Below are positions 17,376 through 27,278 of a DNA stretch of 64,000 bases, piece after piece. How positions within the stretch are numbered: position 1 is the stretch's first letter; every line of letters starts with the position of its first letter. The DNA is from VRUE01 sp963725085 (lineage in GTDB: Bacteria; Actinomycetota; Thermoleophilia; Solirubrobacterales; 70-9), in assembly GCA_963725085.1 (NCBI GenBank), contig CAVRXM010000001.1, positions 806,001 to 870,000 on the forward strand. The letters run 5' to 3'. Both the position numbers and the translations under genes were made by a program. The notes below the pieces were generated by a model. That model saw nothing but the letters and a program-made list of their open reading frames with translations. It did not search any database and was not told where the DNA came from.

Positions 17376-18168
17376 GTGACGACCCGGATCCTCACCCTCG
17401 GCGGCCACGAGTTCTCCTCGCGCCCTCCCGACCGGGCGGTGTGCGAGCTGATCCTGCGGCTGGCGACCGAACGCGCGGGCAGGCGGCCGCGGATCTGCAT
17501 CCTGCCGACCGCGAGCGGCGACACCGCGGAGCAGATCGGGGGCTTCTACAGCGCCTTCGGCGAGCGCCCGTGCGACCCCTCGGACGTCTCCCTCTTCCGG
17601 CTGGGCCGGCGCCCGATGGAGCTCCGCGACCACCTGCTCGAGCAGGACCTGATCTACGTCGGCGGCGGCAGCCTGCTCAACCTTCTCGCCGTCTGGGAGG
17701 CCCACGATCTGGAGTCGATACTCGGCCTCGCCTGGCGCGAGGGGGTCGTGCTCGCCGGCCAGAGCGCCGGCGCGATGTGCTGGTTCGAGGCGGGGATCAC
17801 GACCTCCTCCGGGCGGGCCGCGGCCGGGGTCGGGCCTCGGTCTGCTCGGCGGCAGCCTCTGCGTCCACTACAACAACGAGCCCGAGCGCCGCGCCGCCTA
17901 CCTCGACGCGGTCGGCGACGGGATGCCCGGCGGCTACGGCCTCGACGACTACGCCGGGCTGATCTGGGAGGGCGACGCCCGCCCCTCGGCCGTCACCGCC
18001 CGCCGCGGCGCCCGCGCCTACCGGGTCGTCGCCGCCGAGAGCGGCGTCGTCGAGTCGCCGCTGCCGGCGCGCTTCCTGCCCGCCCCGGCGCCTGCGGCGC
18101 TGCGCGAGGACATCGCCGAGTTCCGCCGCGTCAAGCGGATGCGGAAGGGAGCCGGCTGGCTCGGATAG
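17376..18168 (+). CDS. S51-family peptidase, second copy, frameshifted
   Basis: Paralogue of the gene before it, with the same order of motifs: YVGGGSLLNLL, nucleophile AGQSAGAMCW (S130), and LCVHYNNEPERR in place of NCVHYEPRS. Starts at GTG 17376. One extra G near 17815 changes the frame; the C-terminal half then runs GMPGGYGLDDYAGLIWEGD to the stop at 18168. Tandem copies suggest division of substrates or a hetero-oligomer. Sequence does not tell which peptide is cleaved. Confidence 0.85.
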
Positions 18169-18241
18169 GAACGTCGACCGAACCCGGGGGGCCGCTCGTC
18201 CGTAGACCGGGGAGAGCCAACTTCTACCCCGAGGGAGGGGC

Positions 18242-18830
18242 ATGCTTCCGCAACCGATACATCGCCCGCGCAACCTGATCCTCTTCGCGCTCGCCGTGTT
18301 GGCGGCGCTGACCGCCTTGGCGCTCGTCCGCGCGCCGCAGGGCCACGCGGTCGAATACCCCTATCCGTATCCGGAAGAACCGGCCCCGAACCCCACACCG
18401 AACCCGACCAACCCCTATCCGAACCCGTATCCGACGCCCACTCCGGAACCGACCCCGCAGCCCCCGACAGGCATGGGAAGCGGCACCGTGCGGGTCGTGA
18501 AGGAGGCCCAGAACAAGGAACTCGGGCACAAGATCCTCACCAACAACCGGGGCCGGACCCTCTACAGCCTCAGCGTCGAGAAGAGCGGCAAGTTCATCTG
18601 CGACGTGAGCGCCTGCCTCTCGATCTGGAAGCCGCTGACCGTGAAGGCAGGGCGTCAAGCCGGTCGGTCCCGTCCACCTGGGGACGATCGTCCGCCCCGA
18701 CGGCAGGACCCAGGTCACCTATCGCGGCCTGCCGCTCTACAGGTTCACGGGCGACACCAAGCCCGGCGACGTCTCCGGCGAGGGCATCCGGGACGTCGGC
18801 GTCTGGCACGCCGCCGGCGGCAAACGCTGA
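18242..18830 (+). CDS. Secreted COG4315-like protein with Pro-rich linker, frameshifted
   Basis: Signal anchor (LILFALAVLAALTALALV), a low-complexity linker of about 45 residues made of PYP, PNP and PTP repeats, then two lipoprotein_15-type repeats: NNRGRTLYSLSVE...CDVSACLSIWKPL and DGRTQVTYRGLPLYRFTGD. This domain is common in actinobacterial surface proteins and its function is unknown; some relatives have been linked to electron transfer. One extra G near 18648 changes frame. A GAGGGAGGGG ribosome site precedes the ATG. Confidence 0.75.
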
Positions 18831-18840
18831 GGAGCCCGCC

Positions 18841-19374
18841 CTAGCCCCCGGCGGCGGGCGGCGCCGTCGCGTCGGCGCCGCCTTCGCCGGGCGCCTCGCG
18901 GGCGATGTAGTCCTCGGCCAGCAGCAGATTCTCCTTCGATCGCTCGACGACGTTGAGCAGGTCCTGCATCAGCGCCACCTCCTCGACCTGCTCCTTGACG
19001 AACCACTGCATGAACTGCTCGGCGCGGTAGTCCTTGACCTCGCGGGCGAGCTCGAACAGCGCGTAGATCTCCTCGCCGACCCGCCGCTCCTGCTCGAGCG
19101 CCATCCTCACCGGCGCCGTCCCGTCGGTGTATTTCGTCTCCTGCGACTTGATGTCGGGGATGTGCACCTCCTCGTCGACGTCGAGCAGGTACTGGATCAT
19201 CATCATCGCGTGCTCGCGCTCCTCGAGCGCCTGCCGGTAGAAGAACTGGGCGAGCCGCGGCAGCGTCTCGCCGTCGTAGTAGACGGCCGCCCCGACGTAC
19301 TGCTGGGAGGCCGCGAACTCGTTCGCGATCTGCTCGTTGAGGGCGGGGGCGAAGCCTTTCTTTTTTTTGGCCAT
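18841..19374 (-). CDS. Ferritin-like iron-storage protein
   Basis: 177 residues, all-helical. Ferroxidase-type ligands are visible: E19 in QIANEF, EEREH (E52, H55), E94 in LEQERR, and the later EEIYALFELA and FVKEQVEEV. No heme-binding methionine of bacterioferritin is evident, so it is closer to bacterial non-heme ferritin. The C-terminus is a short Ala/Gly/Pro tail. It oxidises Fe2+ and stores iron; an IdeR/DtxR regulator lies elsewhere in the window. Confidence 0.9.
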   Translation of the reverse strand: MAKKKKGFAPALNEQIANEFAASQQYVGAAVYYDGETLPRLAQFFYRQALEEREHAMMMIQYLLDVDEEVHIPDIKSQETKYTDGTAPVRMALEQERRVGEEIYALFELAREVKDYRAEQFMQWFVKEQVEEVALMQDLLNVVERSKENLLLAEDYIAREAPGEGGADATAPPAAGG

Positions 19375-19389
19375 GCGGGTTCCTTCCTC

Positions 19390-20451
19390 TCAGCCGTCCC
19401 AGCGGAAGCCGGTCGCTGCCAGCTTCGGCTCGAGCGGGCTCGTCGGCAGCCCCGGCGGCGGCTCGGCTTCGTTGTATGGGCGCGGCGCGGTGTCGTTGGG
19501 CGTGTCGGGGTGAAAGAGGGAGGCGAGGACCTGGATCTGGCCGCGGCCGACGCCGAGCTCCCACTGGCCGCCGCCGTAGGCGCCGATGCCGTTCTCGGCG
19601 CAGTAGTCGTACATCTCACAGAGGTCCTCGAGGCCGCCGACCCGTGACGGCTTGATGTTGACCATCTTCGGTTGCCACGGCCGCGACTCGATGTCGGCGA
19701 TCGAGTGGATCGGGGCGTCCCAGGTGAGGCGGTCGCGGACCGGCTCGAGGACCGGGCGGGTCTCGTCGTTGACGTCGGGGTCCTCGAGCCAGGCGTCGGG
19801 GAAGGCCTCGATCAGCTTCGAGTAGAGCACGGGGTCGGTCTCGACGTCGACCGGGGTCCCTTTGTAGAAGCCCTTGAGGTCGAGCGAGTCGACGGCGCCG
19901 GTCGCGACCAGCTCGGCGATCAGCTCGTCGTCCCAGTCGTTGGTCGGGTCGAGCTTGAAGCGCAGCGTCGGGTAGGGGTCGAGCTTGCGCCGCAGCGTCT
20001 CGATCGTCGAGGGCTGGCCTTCCCCGGGGGAGAGCCGCATCGAGCAGACGAAGTTGACCGGCTGCGGCTCGCGGCCGAGCGCCTCGGCGAGCCCGATCTG
20101 GCCCTGGCGCAGGGCGAGGTCGAGCGCCGCCGCCTCGAACGCCCAGCGCCGGTAGAGGCGCGAGACCTCGCGTCCGGGCTCCTGCGGAAAGGTGTCGACG
20201 GTGCCCATGAACTCGCAGAACTCGCCGAGCGTCGCGTGCCCGGTGAGGTCGAGGTTGGGCCCCGCGTCGCGGAGCGCGATGTGTTCGAGCGCTTCGTAGA
20301 CGACGTCCTCGCCGAGGCCCTCCTCGCCGGCGCCCTTGAGGTGGATCACCGTCGTCAGCCGTTCGAATTCCCCGGCCTGGAAGTCGAGCCCCTCGAGCTC
20401 GTATCCGTCGACCTCGAGCGGGAGGTCTGCGAGCACGTCGAAGGTCGCCAT
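19390..20451 (-). CDS. Enolase-superfamily enzyme (mandelate racemase/muconate lactonizing group)
   Basis: 353 residues. The C-terminal barrel shows the expected residues: K in LRFKLDP (general base side), acidic metal ligands in VDSLDLKG, AWLEDPDVND and IHSIADIES, and the second lysine region NIKPSRVGG. The N-terminal capping domain is present. Candidates include dipeptide epimerase-, o-succinylbenzoate synthase- or sugar-acid dehydratase-like activities; I cannot choose. It is just downstream of the decarboxylase (10 bp) on the same strand and probably co-transcribed. Confidence 0.8.
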   Translation of the reverse strand: MATFDVLADLPLEVDGYELEGLDFQAGEFERLTTVIHLKGAGEEGLGEDVVYEALEHIALRDAGPNLDLTGHATLGEFCEFMGTVDTFPQEPGREVSRLYRRWAFEAAALDLALRQGQIGLAEALGREPQPVNFVCSMRLSPGEGQPSTIETLRRKLDPYPTLRFKLDPTNDWDDELIAELVATGAVDSLDLKGFYKGTPVDVETDPVLYSKLIEAFPDAWLEDPDVNDETRPVLEPVRDRLTWDAPIHSIADIESRPWQPKMVNIKPSRVGGLEDLCEMYDYCAENGIGAYGGGQWELGVGRGQIQVLASLFHPDTPNDTAPRPYNEAEPPPGLPTSPLEPKLAATGFRWDG

Positions 20452-20461
20452 CGGCGGAACC

Positions 20462-21930
20462 CTAGCGAGCGACCCGCAGCGTCCTCAGCTCGCGGTCGCT
20501 GCTGCCGCGGACGTAGCCGCCGTGGGCGACGCTCTCCCTGATGTAGGCGAGCGTCTCGCGGGTCAGGCGCTCGCCGGGGAGGACGTTGGGGATGCCCGGG
20601 GGGTAGGCGGCGAGCGACTCGGCCGCGACCCGGCCCGCGGCCTCGTCGAAGGGGACGACCTCCTGCGGGCCGAGGAACGCCTCGCGCGGGGTCATCGCCA
20701 GCTCCCCCCAGGGCGGCGGCGGCGCGAGCTGGCCGTGGGGGGCCGGCTCCTCGGTCGCGAGCCGGTCGACGACGGCCCGCATCGCCGCGACCAGGCGCTC
20801 CCGGGCTCCGGCCGCCGGCTCGGCCAGGCCGAAGATCGCGACGACGACGTTCTCCGAGTGGAGCTCGAGGTCGACCCCCTCGCTCTCGAACGCGGTTTTC
20901 GCCAGGCGATAGCCGCTGGTCCCGGTGCCGCGGACGTCGATCGCGAGCCGCAGCGGGTCCCAACCGGCGATGCTCCTGCGGCCGGTCAGCTCCTCGCCGA
21001 GCACCGCGAGGCCCGGGATCTGCTCGATTTCCCCCTTCGCCCGCGCGATCTCGGCGAGGGTCTCGCCGAGGCGCTCGGCGCCGTGGATCGCCGCCAGCCG
21101 GCGGGCTGCGTCGAGCGAGCCGGAGAGCAGCGCGCTCGGGCTGGTCGACTCGACGAGGCTGACGCAGCGATCGACGACCGCTCCATCGAGCCGATCGCCG
21201 GTGCCGAGATGGAGCATCGCCGCCTGGGTCAGGCTGCCGACGATCTTGTGGGTCGAGGAGATGACGAGGTCGGCGCCGCAGCTGAGGGCGTCGGGGGGAA
21301 GGTCGGGGTGGAAGTGGAGGTGGGCGCCCCAGGCCTCGTCGACGACCAGCGGCAGGCCGCGCTCGTGGGCGGCGGCGGCAAGCCCGGCGAGGTCGGCGCA
21401 GGCGCCGAAGTAGGTCGGCGAGACGACCATCGCGGCGACCGCGCCGGGGTTTGCGTCGAGCGCCGCGGCAAGCGACTCGGGGGTGAGGCAGTGGGCGATC
21501 CCCAGCTCGGGGTCGAGCTCGGGTGCGACGAAGGCGGGCCGCAGGCCGCTCATCACCATCCCGTCGATGACCGAGGAGTGGACGTTGCGCTGGACGACGA
21601 CGTGCTCGCCGATGTGCGCGAGGGCGAGGCAGGCGGCGTGGTTTCCCTGCGAGGCGCCGTTTACCAGGAACCAGGTCCGGCCCGCCCCCCAGGCCTCGGC
21701 GGCGAGGATCTGCGACTGCTGGAACGGGGTCGGTTCGGGGCCGATGTCGACCCCCTCGGTGACCGAGGGGACGTCGTTGCGCAGCCCGGTGTCGCCGACG
21801 AGCTCGCGCAGCGCGGGGTCGGCCCCGGCCCCGCCCTTGTGGCCCGGCACCTGAAGCGCCCCGGATCCCGTTCCGCGTAGGCGAGCAGAGCGTCGACGTA
21901 GGGCGTCGAGTCCTGACCCGGTTCGGCCAT
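20462..21930 (-). CDS. Orn/Lys/Arg-type PLP decarboxylase or aminotransferase-fold enzyme, frameshifted
   Basis: About 490 residues, fold type I PLP enzyme. Motifs: QVPGHKGGAGADP at the N-terminus (typical of the Orn/Lys/Arg decarboxylase group), NGASQGNHAA, VVDEAWGAH (Asp for the PLP nitrogen), and ISSTHKIVGSLTQ with the Schiff-base lysine. The C-terminal domain ends PPGIPNVLPGERL, also typical. It would make a polyamine such as cadaverine, putrescine or agmatine. One base is missing near 21865, after GRF. TAGTCT lies 6 nt before the ATG. Confidence 0.85.
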
Positions 21931-21948
21931 TGTTGGAGACTAGTGGCG

Positions 21949-23350
21949 ATGAAGCACACGCCACACGGCTACTGGCTCGAGGAGGCGGGCGACGCCCGCG
22001 CCGGCGCCGCCGCTGGCCGCCGACGTCGCCGCCGACGTCGTCGTCCTCGGCGGCGGCTACACCGGGATGTGGGCCGCCTGGCACCTGAAGGCGCTCGAGC
22101 CCGACGCCCGCGTCGTCCTGCTCGAGGCCTCGACCTGCGGCCACGGGCCGAGCGGCCGCAACGGCGGCTTCTGCAACGTGATGTGGTTCTCGCTCCAGAA
22201 CATGCGCGAGCGCTGGGGCGACGCCGCGGCGCTCGCCGTCGCCGAGGCCTCGCGCGAAGTCGGTGCAGGGCGTCGGCGAATTCTGCGAGAGCCAGGGTGT
22301 CGACGCCTGGTACCGGCACGGCGGCTACCTGCAGGTATCGACCGCGCCCAGCCCAGGACGGCGTCTGGAGCGAGACCGTCGACGCCTGCCGCGAGCTCGG
22401 GGTCGAGGGGGTGGTGGAGGCGCTCGACGCCGAGGCGGTCGCCGGCCGCTGCCGCTCGCCGGCCTTCCGCGGCGGCGCCTACTACCAGGACTCGGCGACG
22501 GTGCAGCCGGCGCGGCTCGCGCCTCGGCCTCCGCGATCGCCTCCTCGCCGCCGGTGTCGAGGTCCACGAGGCCTCCCCGGTGCGGTCGCTGCGGGCAGCC
22601 CCCGACGGAGTCGAGGCGCGCACCGACGGCGGCAGCGTCCGGGCCGGCACCGCGGTGATCGCGATCGGCGGCGCCGCCGCGGGTCGGCGCGGGCCGCTGC
22701 GCGACCGGCTCACCGTCACCTCCTCGCACGTCGTCCTCACCGAGCCGGTGCCGGACGTGCTCGAGGAGGTCGGCTGGACCGGCGGCGAGTGCATCACCGA
22801 CTGCCGGACGATGCTCCACTACTTCCGCACCACCCCGGACGGCCGCATCGCCTTCGGGCTCGGCGGCGGCCAGATCTCCTTCAACGCCGGCCTCCACGGC
22901 AAGGTCGAGGTCGACCCCGAGGTCGTGGCGATGGCCGCCGAGCGCCTGCGCGCCTACTTTCCCGCCCTCGAGGGACGCCAGATAACCCACGCCTGGGGCG
23001 GCCCGATCGACGTCTCGCCGACCCACCTGCCGCTGGTGATGCCGCTGCGCGGCGGCCGCGCCTTCGTCGCCGCCGGCTACACCGGCAACGGAGTCGGCCC
23101 CTCCCACATGGTCGGCCGGGCGATGGCCTCACTGGCCCTCGACCGCCGCGACGAGCCCTCCCGGCTGGCGATCGTCGACCCGACGCCCCGGCGGGTCCCC
23201 CCGGAGCCCTTCCACTGGATCGGCGGCAGCCTGATCCGCCGCGGGATCATGAGCAAGGAGAACGCCGAGGCGAACGGCCACGACCCCAACCCCCTCGCCA
23301 CCGCGATCGCCAAGGTCCCCGAGCTGATCGGCTTCCACATCGGCCGCTGA
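21949..23350 (+). CDS. FAD-dependent amine/amino-acid oxidoreductase (DAO family), multiply frameshifted
   Basis: About 465 residues once four +1 indels (near 22000, 22258, 22347, 22520) are removed. FAD-binding motif DVVVLGGGYTGMWAAWHL, then GPSGRNGGFCN, and the C-terminal FAD contact GYTGNGVGPSHMVGR. The layout matches PuuB-like gamma-glutamylputrescine oxidases and related DAO-type enzymes. Divergent from the decarboxylase across 18 bp and close to the Pot-type transporter, which fits amine oxidation. All four indels add a base, and the frame returns to the original reading each time. Confidence 0.8.
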
Positions 23351-23388
23351 GTGCACCCACCGGCGAGCCGCGCCCTGCCGAGGGCGGG

Positions 23389-23985
23389 CTATGAATCGGT
23401 TTCGGCGGTGAGGATCCGCAGCAGGGGCAGGACGAGGATGCCGAGCACGAAGAAGACCGAGAGCGCGCCGAGCAGGTACGGATCGACCGTTTGGCCTCGG
23501 ACCCGTATTTCATCGATGACGGCGACGAAGAGCGCGAAGAGCGCGAAGAACGTCATCCCGCGGACCAGCTTGACGCTGTTGGCATCGCCGTCGTCGTGTC
23601 CGGAGAGCAGCATCGAGGCGATACCCATCGTGAGCGACCCGATCAGGAGGTACCAGGTCCACCGCTCCAGGGTCGTGACTCCACTTTCGATCGAAAGCCC
23701 CCGTATCCAGATGAGGTCGGCGCTGAGGAGGAGGGCGACGACACCGACCAGGATCGTCAGGTACCCGAACGGGGCGAGACCCGGCTGACGGGCGACCAGG
23801 TTCGCCCCGGCGCCGACCGGGAGGCTGAGGAAGGCGACGAAGACTGCGCTCGCGAGCGCCTTGCCAGTCGTTGGATCATCGAAACGATCGGCGGTCAGGA
23901 TCGTCACCAACGCCGCCGCCGCCCCGGCGCAGAGCAGCGCGATCGCGATCCGCGCCAACGACCTGAGGTTCCCGCCCGCCGCCAT
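23389..23985 (-). CDS. Six-helix membrane protein of unknown function
   Basis: 198 residues with six hydrophobic segments and short loops, such as IAIALLCAGAAAALVTILTA and LTILVGVVALLLSADLIWI. No transporter or enzyme signature is recognised. It stands alone between the FAD oxidoreductase (convergent) and the aldehyde dehydrogenase on the same strand. Confidence 0.7.
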   Translation of the reverse strand: MAAGGNLRSLARIAIALLCAGAAAALVTILTADRFDDPTTGKALASAVFVAFLSLPVGAGANLVARQPGLAPFGYLTILVGVVALLLSADLIWIRGLSIESGVTTLERWTWYLLIGSLTMGIASMLLSGHDDGDANSVKLVRGMTFFALFALFVAVIDEIRVRGQTVDPYLLGALSVFFVLGILVLPLLRILTAETDS

Positions 23986-24048
23986 CTCGGATCCATCGGC
24001 GCGGCACCGACCAGACTTGACCGTCAGGCGGGCGACCGCGGTTCGTCG

Positions 24049-25546
24049 CTACCAACGGCTGGTGACGACCTTCTTCCGCGTGTAGAAGTCGACGGCGTCG
24101 GTGCCGTTGGCGTGGAGGTCGCCGTCCATCGAGTCCTTCCAGCCCGAGAAGGGGAACCAGGCGACCGGGGCCGGGACGCCGATGTTGACGCCGAGCATCC
24201 CGGCCTCGGCGCCGTAGCGGTAGGCGCGGGCGGCCTCGCCCGAGGAGGTGAAGATCGCGCCGGCGTTGCCGTAGCGCGAGCCGTTCAGGAACTCGAGGGC
24301 GGAGTCGAGGTCGGGGGAGTCGACGACGGTCAGCAGCGGCCCGAAGAGCTCGTCGCGGGCCAGCTCCGACTCTGGGTCGGCGACCGCGATCGTCGGCCCG
24401 AGCAGCGTCCCCGCCGGCCCGCCGTCGCCGCGGCCGTCGAGCAGCAGCTCGGCGCCCTCGCCCTCGCCGCGCCCGATCGCCGCCGCGACCCGCTCGCGGG
24501 ACTCGGCCGAGACCATCGGGCAGACGTCGGTCGCCGGGTCCTCGCCGGCCCCGACGTTGAGCTCGGAGGCGGCGGCGACCAGCGCCTGGCGGACCTGAGC
24601 GCTGCCGCTCCTCGTCGCCGACCGCGACGCAGACCGATCCGGCGAGGCAGCGCTGGCCGGCGGCGCCGAAGGCGGAGCCCATGATCGCCGGCATCGCCCG
24701 CTCGAGGTCGGCATCGGGCATCACGACCAGCGAGTTCTTCGCCCCGCCGAGCGCCTGCACCCGCTTGCCGCTCGCCGCCCCGCCCTGGGCGATGATCCGC
24801 GCCGTCTCGGCCCTGCCGACGAACGAGACGGCGTCGATGCCGGGGTCCTCGAGGATCGCGGTGACCACGTCGCGGCTGCCGTGGACGAGGTTGACGACGC
24901 CGTCCGGGATCAGGTCGATCGAGTCGGCGACTCGGCGATCAGCGCCGCCGGACGCGGGTCCTGCTCGGAGGGCTTGAGGATGAAGCTGTTGCCGCAGGCG
25001 ATCGCGTAAGGCAGGAACCAGAGCGGGATCATCGCCGGGAAGTTGAACGGGGTGATCGCGGCGACGACCCCGACCGGCTGGCGCACCATTTCGACGTCGA
25101 CCCCGGCGGCGACGCCCTCGAGCGTCTCGCCCTTCAGGAGGTGCGGGATCGCCGCCGCCGACTCGACCGACTCGATCCCGCGGCCGACCTCGCCGTCGGC
25201 GTCGGCCAGCGTCTTGCCCATGTCGGCGGTGACCAGCGCAGTCAGCTCCTCGCGGCGGGCGAGGAGGCCGTCGCGCAGCGCCAGGAGCGCCCGCGCCCGC
25301 TGCTGCGGGGGCACGTCGCGCCAGGCGGGCTGCGCCGCCCTCGCCGCCTCGGCCGCCTCGCGGACCTCGGCCGCGCCGCTGAGCGGCACCAGCGCCGCCA
25401 CCTCGCCGGTCGCCGGGGCGACGTCGCTCGAGCGTCTCGACGCCCTCGACCTCGCGCCAGGCGCCGCCGACGTAGTTGCGCAGCCGCTCGCGTCGCCGAC
25501 CGATCGCGCTCATGCTGCGCGCCGACCCCGTGGCCGGGACCGCCAT
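24049..25546 (-). CDS. NAD(P)-dependent aldehyde dehydrogenase (methylmalonate-semialdehyde type), frameshifted
   Basis: About 495 residues. Motifs: AITPFNFPAMIPLWF, KPSEQDP, ALGGAKNSLVV, the catalytic cysteine in GAAGQRCLAGS, and a C-terminal NGSRYGNAGAIFTSSG with VNIGVPAPVAWFPFSGWK, typical of the methylmalonate-semialdehyde / aminobutyraldehyde group. Frame changes near 25436, 24930 and 24607. Last gene of the Pot-type operon, so an aminoaldehyde from polyamine breakdown is a plausible substrate. ATG 25546 is preceded by AGGAG; ATG 25513 is an alternative. There is no stop codon between the upstream permease and this ORF. Confidence 0.85.
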
Positions 25547-26376
25547 CGTCGTCTCCTGTTCGGGCCTGACCGCGGCCATCTTTTCCGCCCGGCGCTGCTG
25601 CCAGGTGGCGAAGCCCATCGCCGAGACCGTCGTGAAGAAGAGGATCATCGCGATCACGTTGACTTCGACCGGGATCCCGCGCTGGGCGGCGCCGAAGATG
25701 TAGAGCGGGAAGGTCACCGTCGTCCCCGAGTTGAAGTTGGAGATCACGAAGTCGTCGATCGAGAGCGCGAAGGCGAGCATCGCGCCGCCGAAGATCCCGG
25801 GCATGATCAGCGGCAGGGTGACCAGGCGGAAGGTCTCGAACGGGCTCGCCCCGAGGTCCTTCGCCGCCTCCTCGAGGTTGCGGTCGAACCCGATCAGGCG
25901 CGAGCGCACGACGACGACGACGAAGCTGATGCAGAACATGACGTGGGCGATCAGCAGCGTCTGGAAGCCGAGCGAGGGGCTGCCGAGGATGAGGAAGAAC
26001 GAGAGCAGCGCGGCGCCCATCACGACCTCGGGCGTCGCCATCGGGATCACGATCAGGAAGTTCGCGATGCGGCGGCCGAAGAACTGGTGGCGGACCAGCG
26101 CCAGCGCCATCAGCGTCCCGACGATCGTCGAGATCGCCGTCGCCAGGAAGGCGAGTTTGAGGCTCGTCAGCAGCGCTTCGGTCAGTTCTTCGCGGCTGAA
26201 GGCGTGGGCCCAGTGTTCGAACGTGAACCCGACCCAGGTGTAGTTGTACCTGCCGGTCGGATCGTTGAAGGAGAAGATGAAGATCACCGCGATCGGGATC
26301 AGCAGGTAGAGCACGACGAGCGCCGGCGACGATGTTGACCGCGTGCTCGCGCAGCCATCTCCATGCGCGCGCTCAT
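25547..26376 (-). CDS. potC: ABC transporter permease, PotC-like
   Basis: Second inner-membrane subunit of a spermidine/putrescine-type importer. About 275 residues, six helices, and the EAA loop EEAAKDLGASPFETFRLVTLPL that contacts the ATPase. The ATG at 26376 sits in an ATGA overlap with the PotB-like stop. The first about 20 codons need two small indels (near 26357 and 26332) to read MSARMRWLREHAVNIVAG. In the body frame the ORF passes WQQRRAEKMAAVRPEQ and enters the aldehyde dehydrogenase without a stop, which is either a lost stop or a fusion. Confidence 0.85.
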
Positions 26377-27231
26377 TTCGCCTCCTCCCCATCAGCGCCT
26401 CCGACCCGGCGAAGCGGATGTAGATGACGACGATGATCAGGATCAGCGCCATCAGCACGAACGCGAGCGCCGCCGCCGCCGGGTAGTCGGCCTGGCTCAG
26501 GTAGAGCGACTGGATCACGTTGCCGATCATCCGGTTGCCGGCGCCGCCGAGGAACTGGGCGTTGACGTAGTCACCGGCGGCGGGGATGAAGGTCAGCAGC
26601 GTGCCGGCGACGATCCCGGGCGCCGAGAGCGGCAGCGTCACCCGCAGGAAGCTCTGGGTGGCCGAGCTGTAGAGGTCCTTCGCCGCCTCGATCAGCCGCG
26701 CGTCGATCCGGTCGAGGCTCGCGTACAGCGGCAGGATCATGAACGGCAGGAAGTTGTAGGTGAGGCCGGCGATCACCGCGCCGCTCGTGGCGAGGACGTG
26801 GCCGCTGGGTGCCAGGCCGATCGCCTGCAGCACGTTCGTCACCGGGCTTTCGTCGGAGAGGATCGTCTCCCAGGCGATGGTCCGGATCAGGTAGGTGGTG
26901 AAGAACGGCGCGACGACCGCGAACAGCAGCGCGTTTCGCCATCGCCCGGCCTTGAACGCGATCACGTAGGCGAGCGGGTAGGCGATCACCAGCGAGAGCA
27001 GCGTCGCCGTCCCGGCGTAGAAGAAGGAGCGGACGAACTGGGTGTCGTACGGACGACAGCGCTTCGCTGTAGTTCGACCAGTTCCAGCTGAATTCGAGGT
27101 TGCCGACGAAGCCCGACTCGAGCGAGAGTTTCCCGAGGTAGTAGAGCGGGACGACGAAGAAGAGGACGCAGCCAGATCGTCCCCGGCCCGAGCAGGAAGT
27201 AGGGGACGGCGCGGCGGCGGAGGGCGGTCAT
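26373..27231 (-). CDS. potB: ABC transporter permease, PotB-like, frameshifted
   Basis: First permease subunit of the importer. N-terminal YFLLGPGTIWL, FFVVPLYYLGKLSL, then six helices and the EAA loop IEAAKDLYSSATQSFLRVTLPL. Two extra bases (near 27165 and 27050) and one missing base close to the end (near 26385) interrupt the frame; with these corrected the protein ends EALMGEEAK at a TGA overlapping the PotC-like ATG. 47 nt separate it from the binding-protein gene upstream. Confidence 0.85.
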
Positions 27232-27278
27232 CAGGCGACCGTCCCCCCGCGCGCTTGGCCTGCGCCGCCCATGCCGAC

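Noticed and set aside
18330..18480. Short tandem repeats of CCNAACCC type
   Set aside because: They encode a Pro-rich linker in a secreted protein and have no separate role that I can see.
21949..23350. Programmed ribosomal frameshifting in the FAD oxidoreductase and other genes
   Set aside because: No slippery heptamer with a downstream structure recurs, four shifts in one gene is not credible, and the indels are spread over many unrelated genes.
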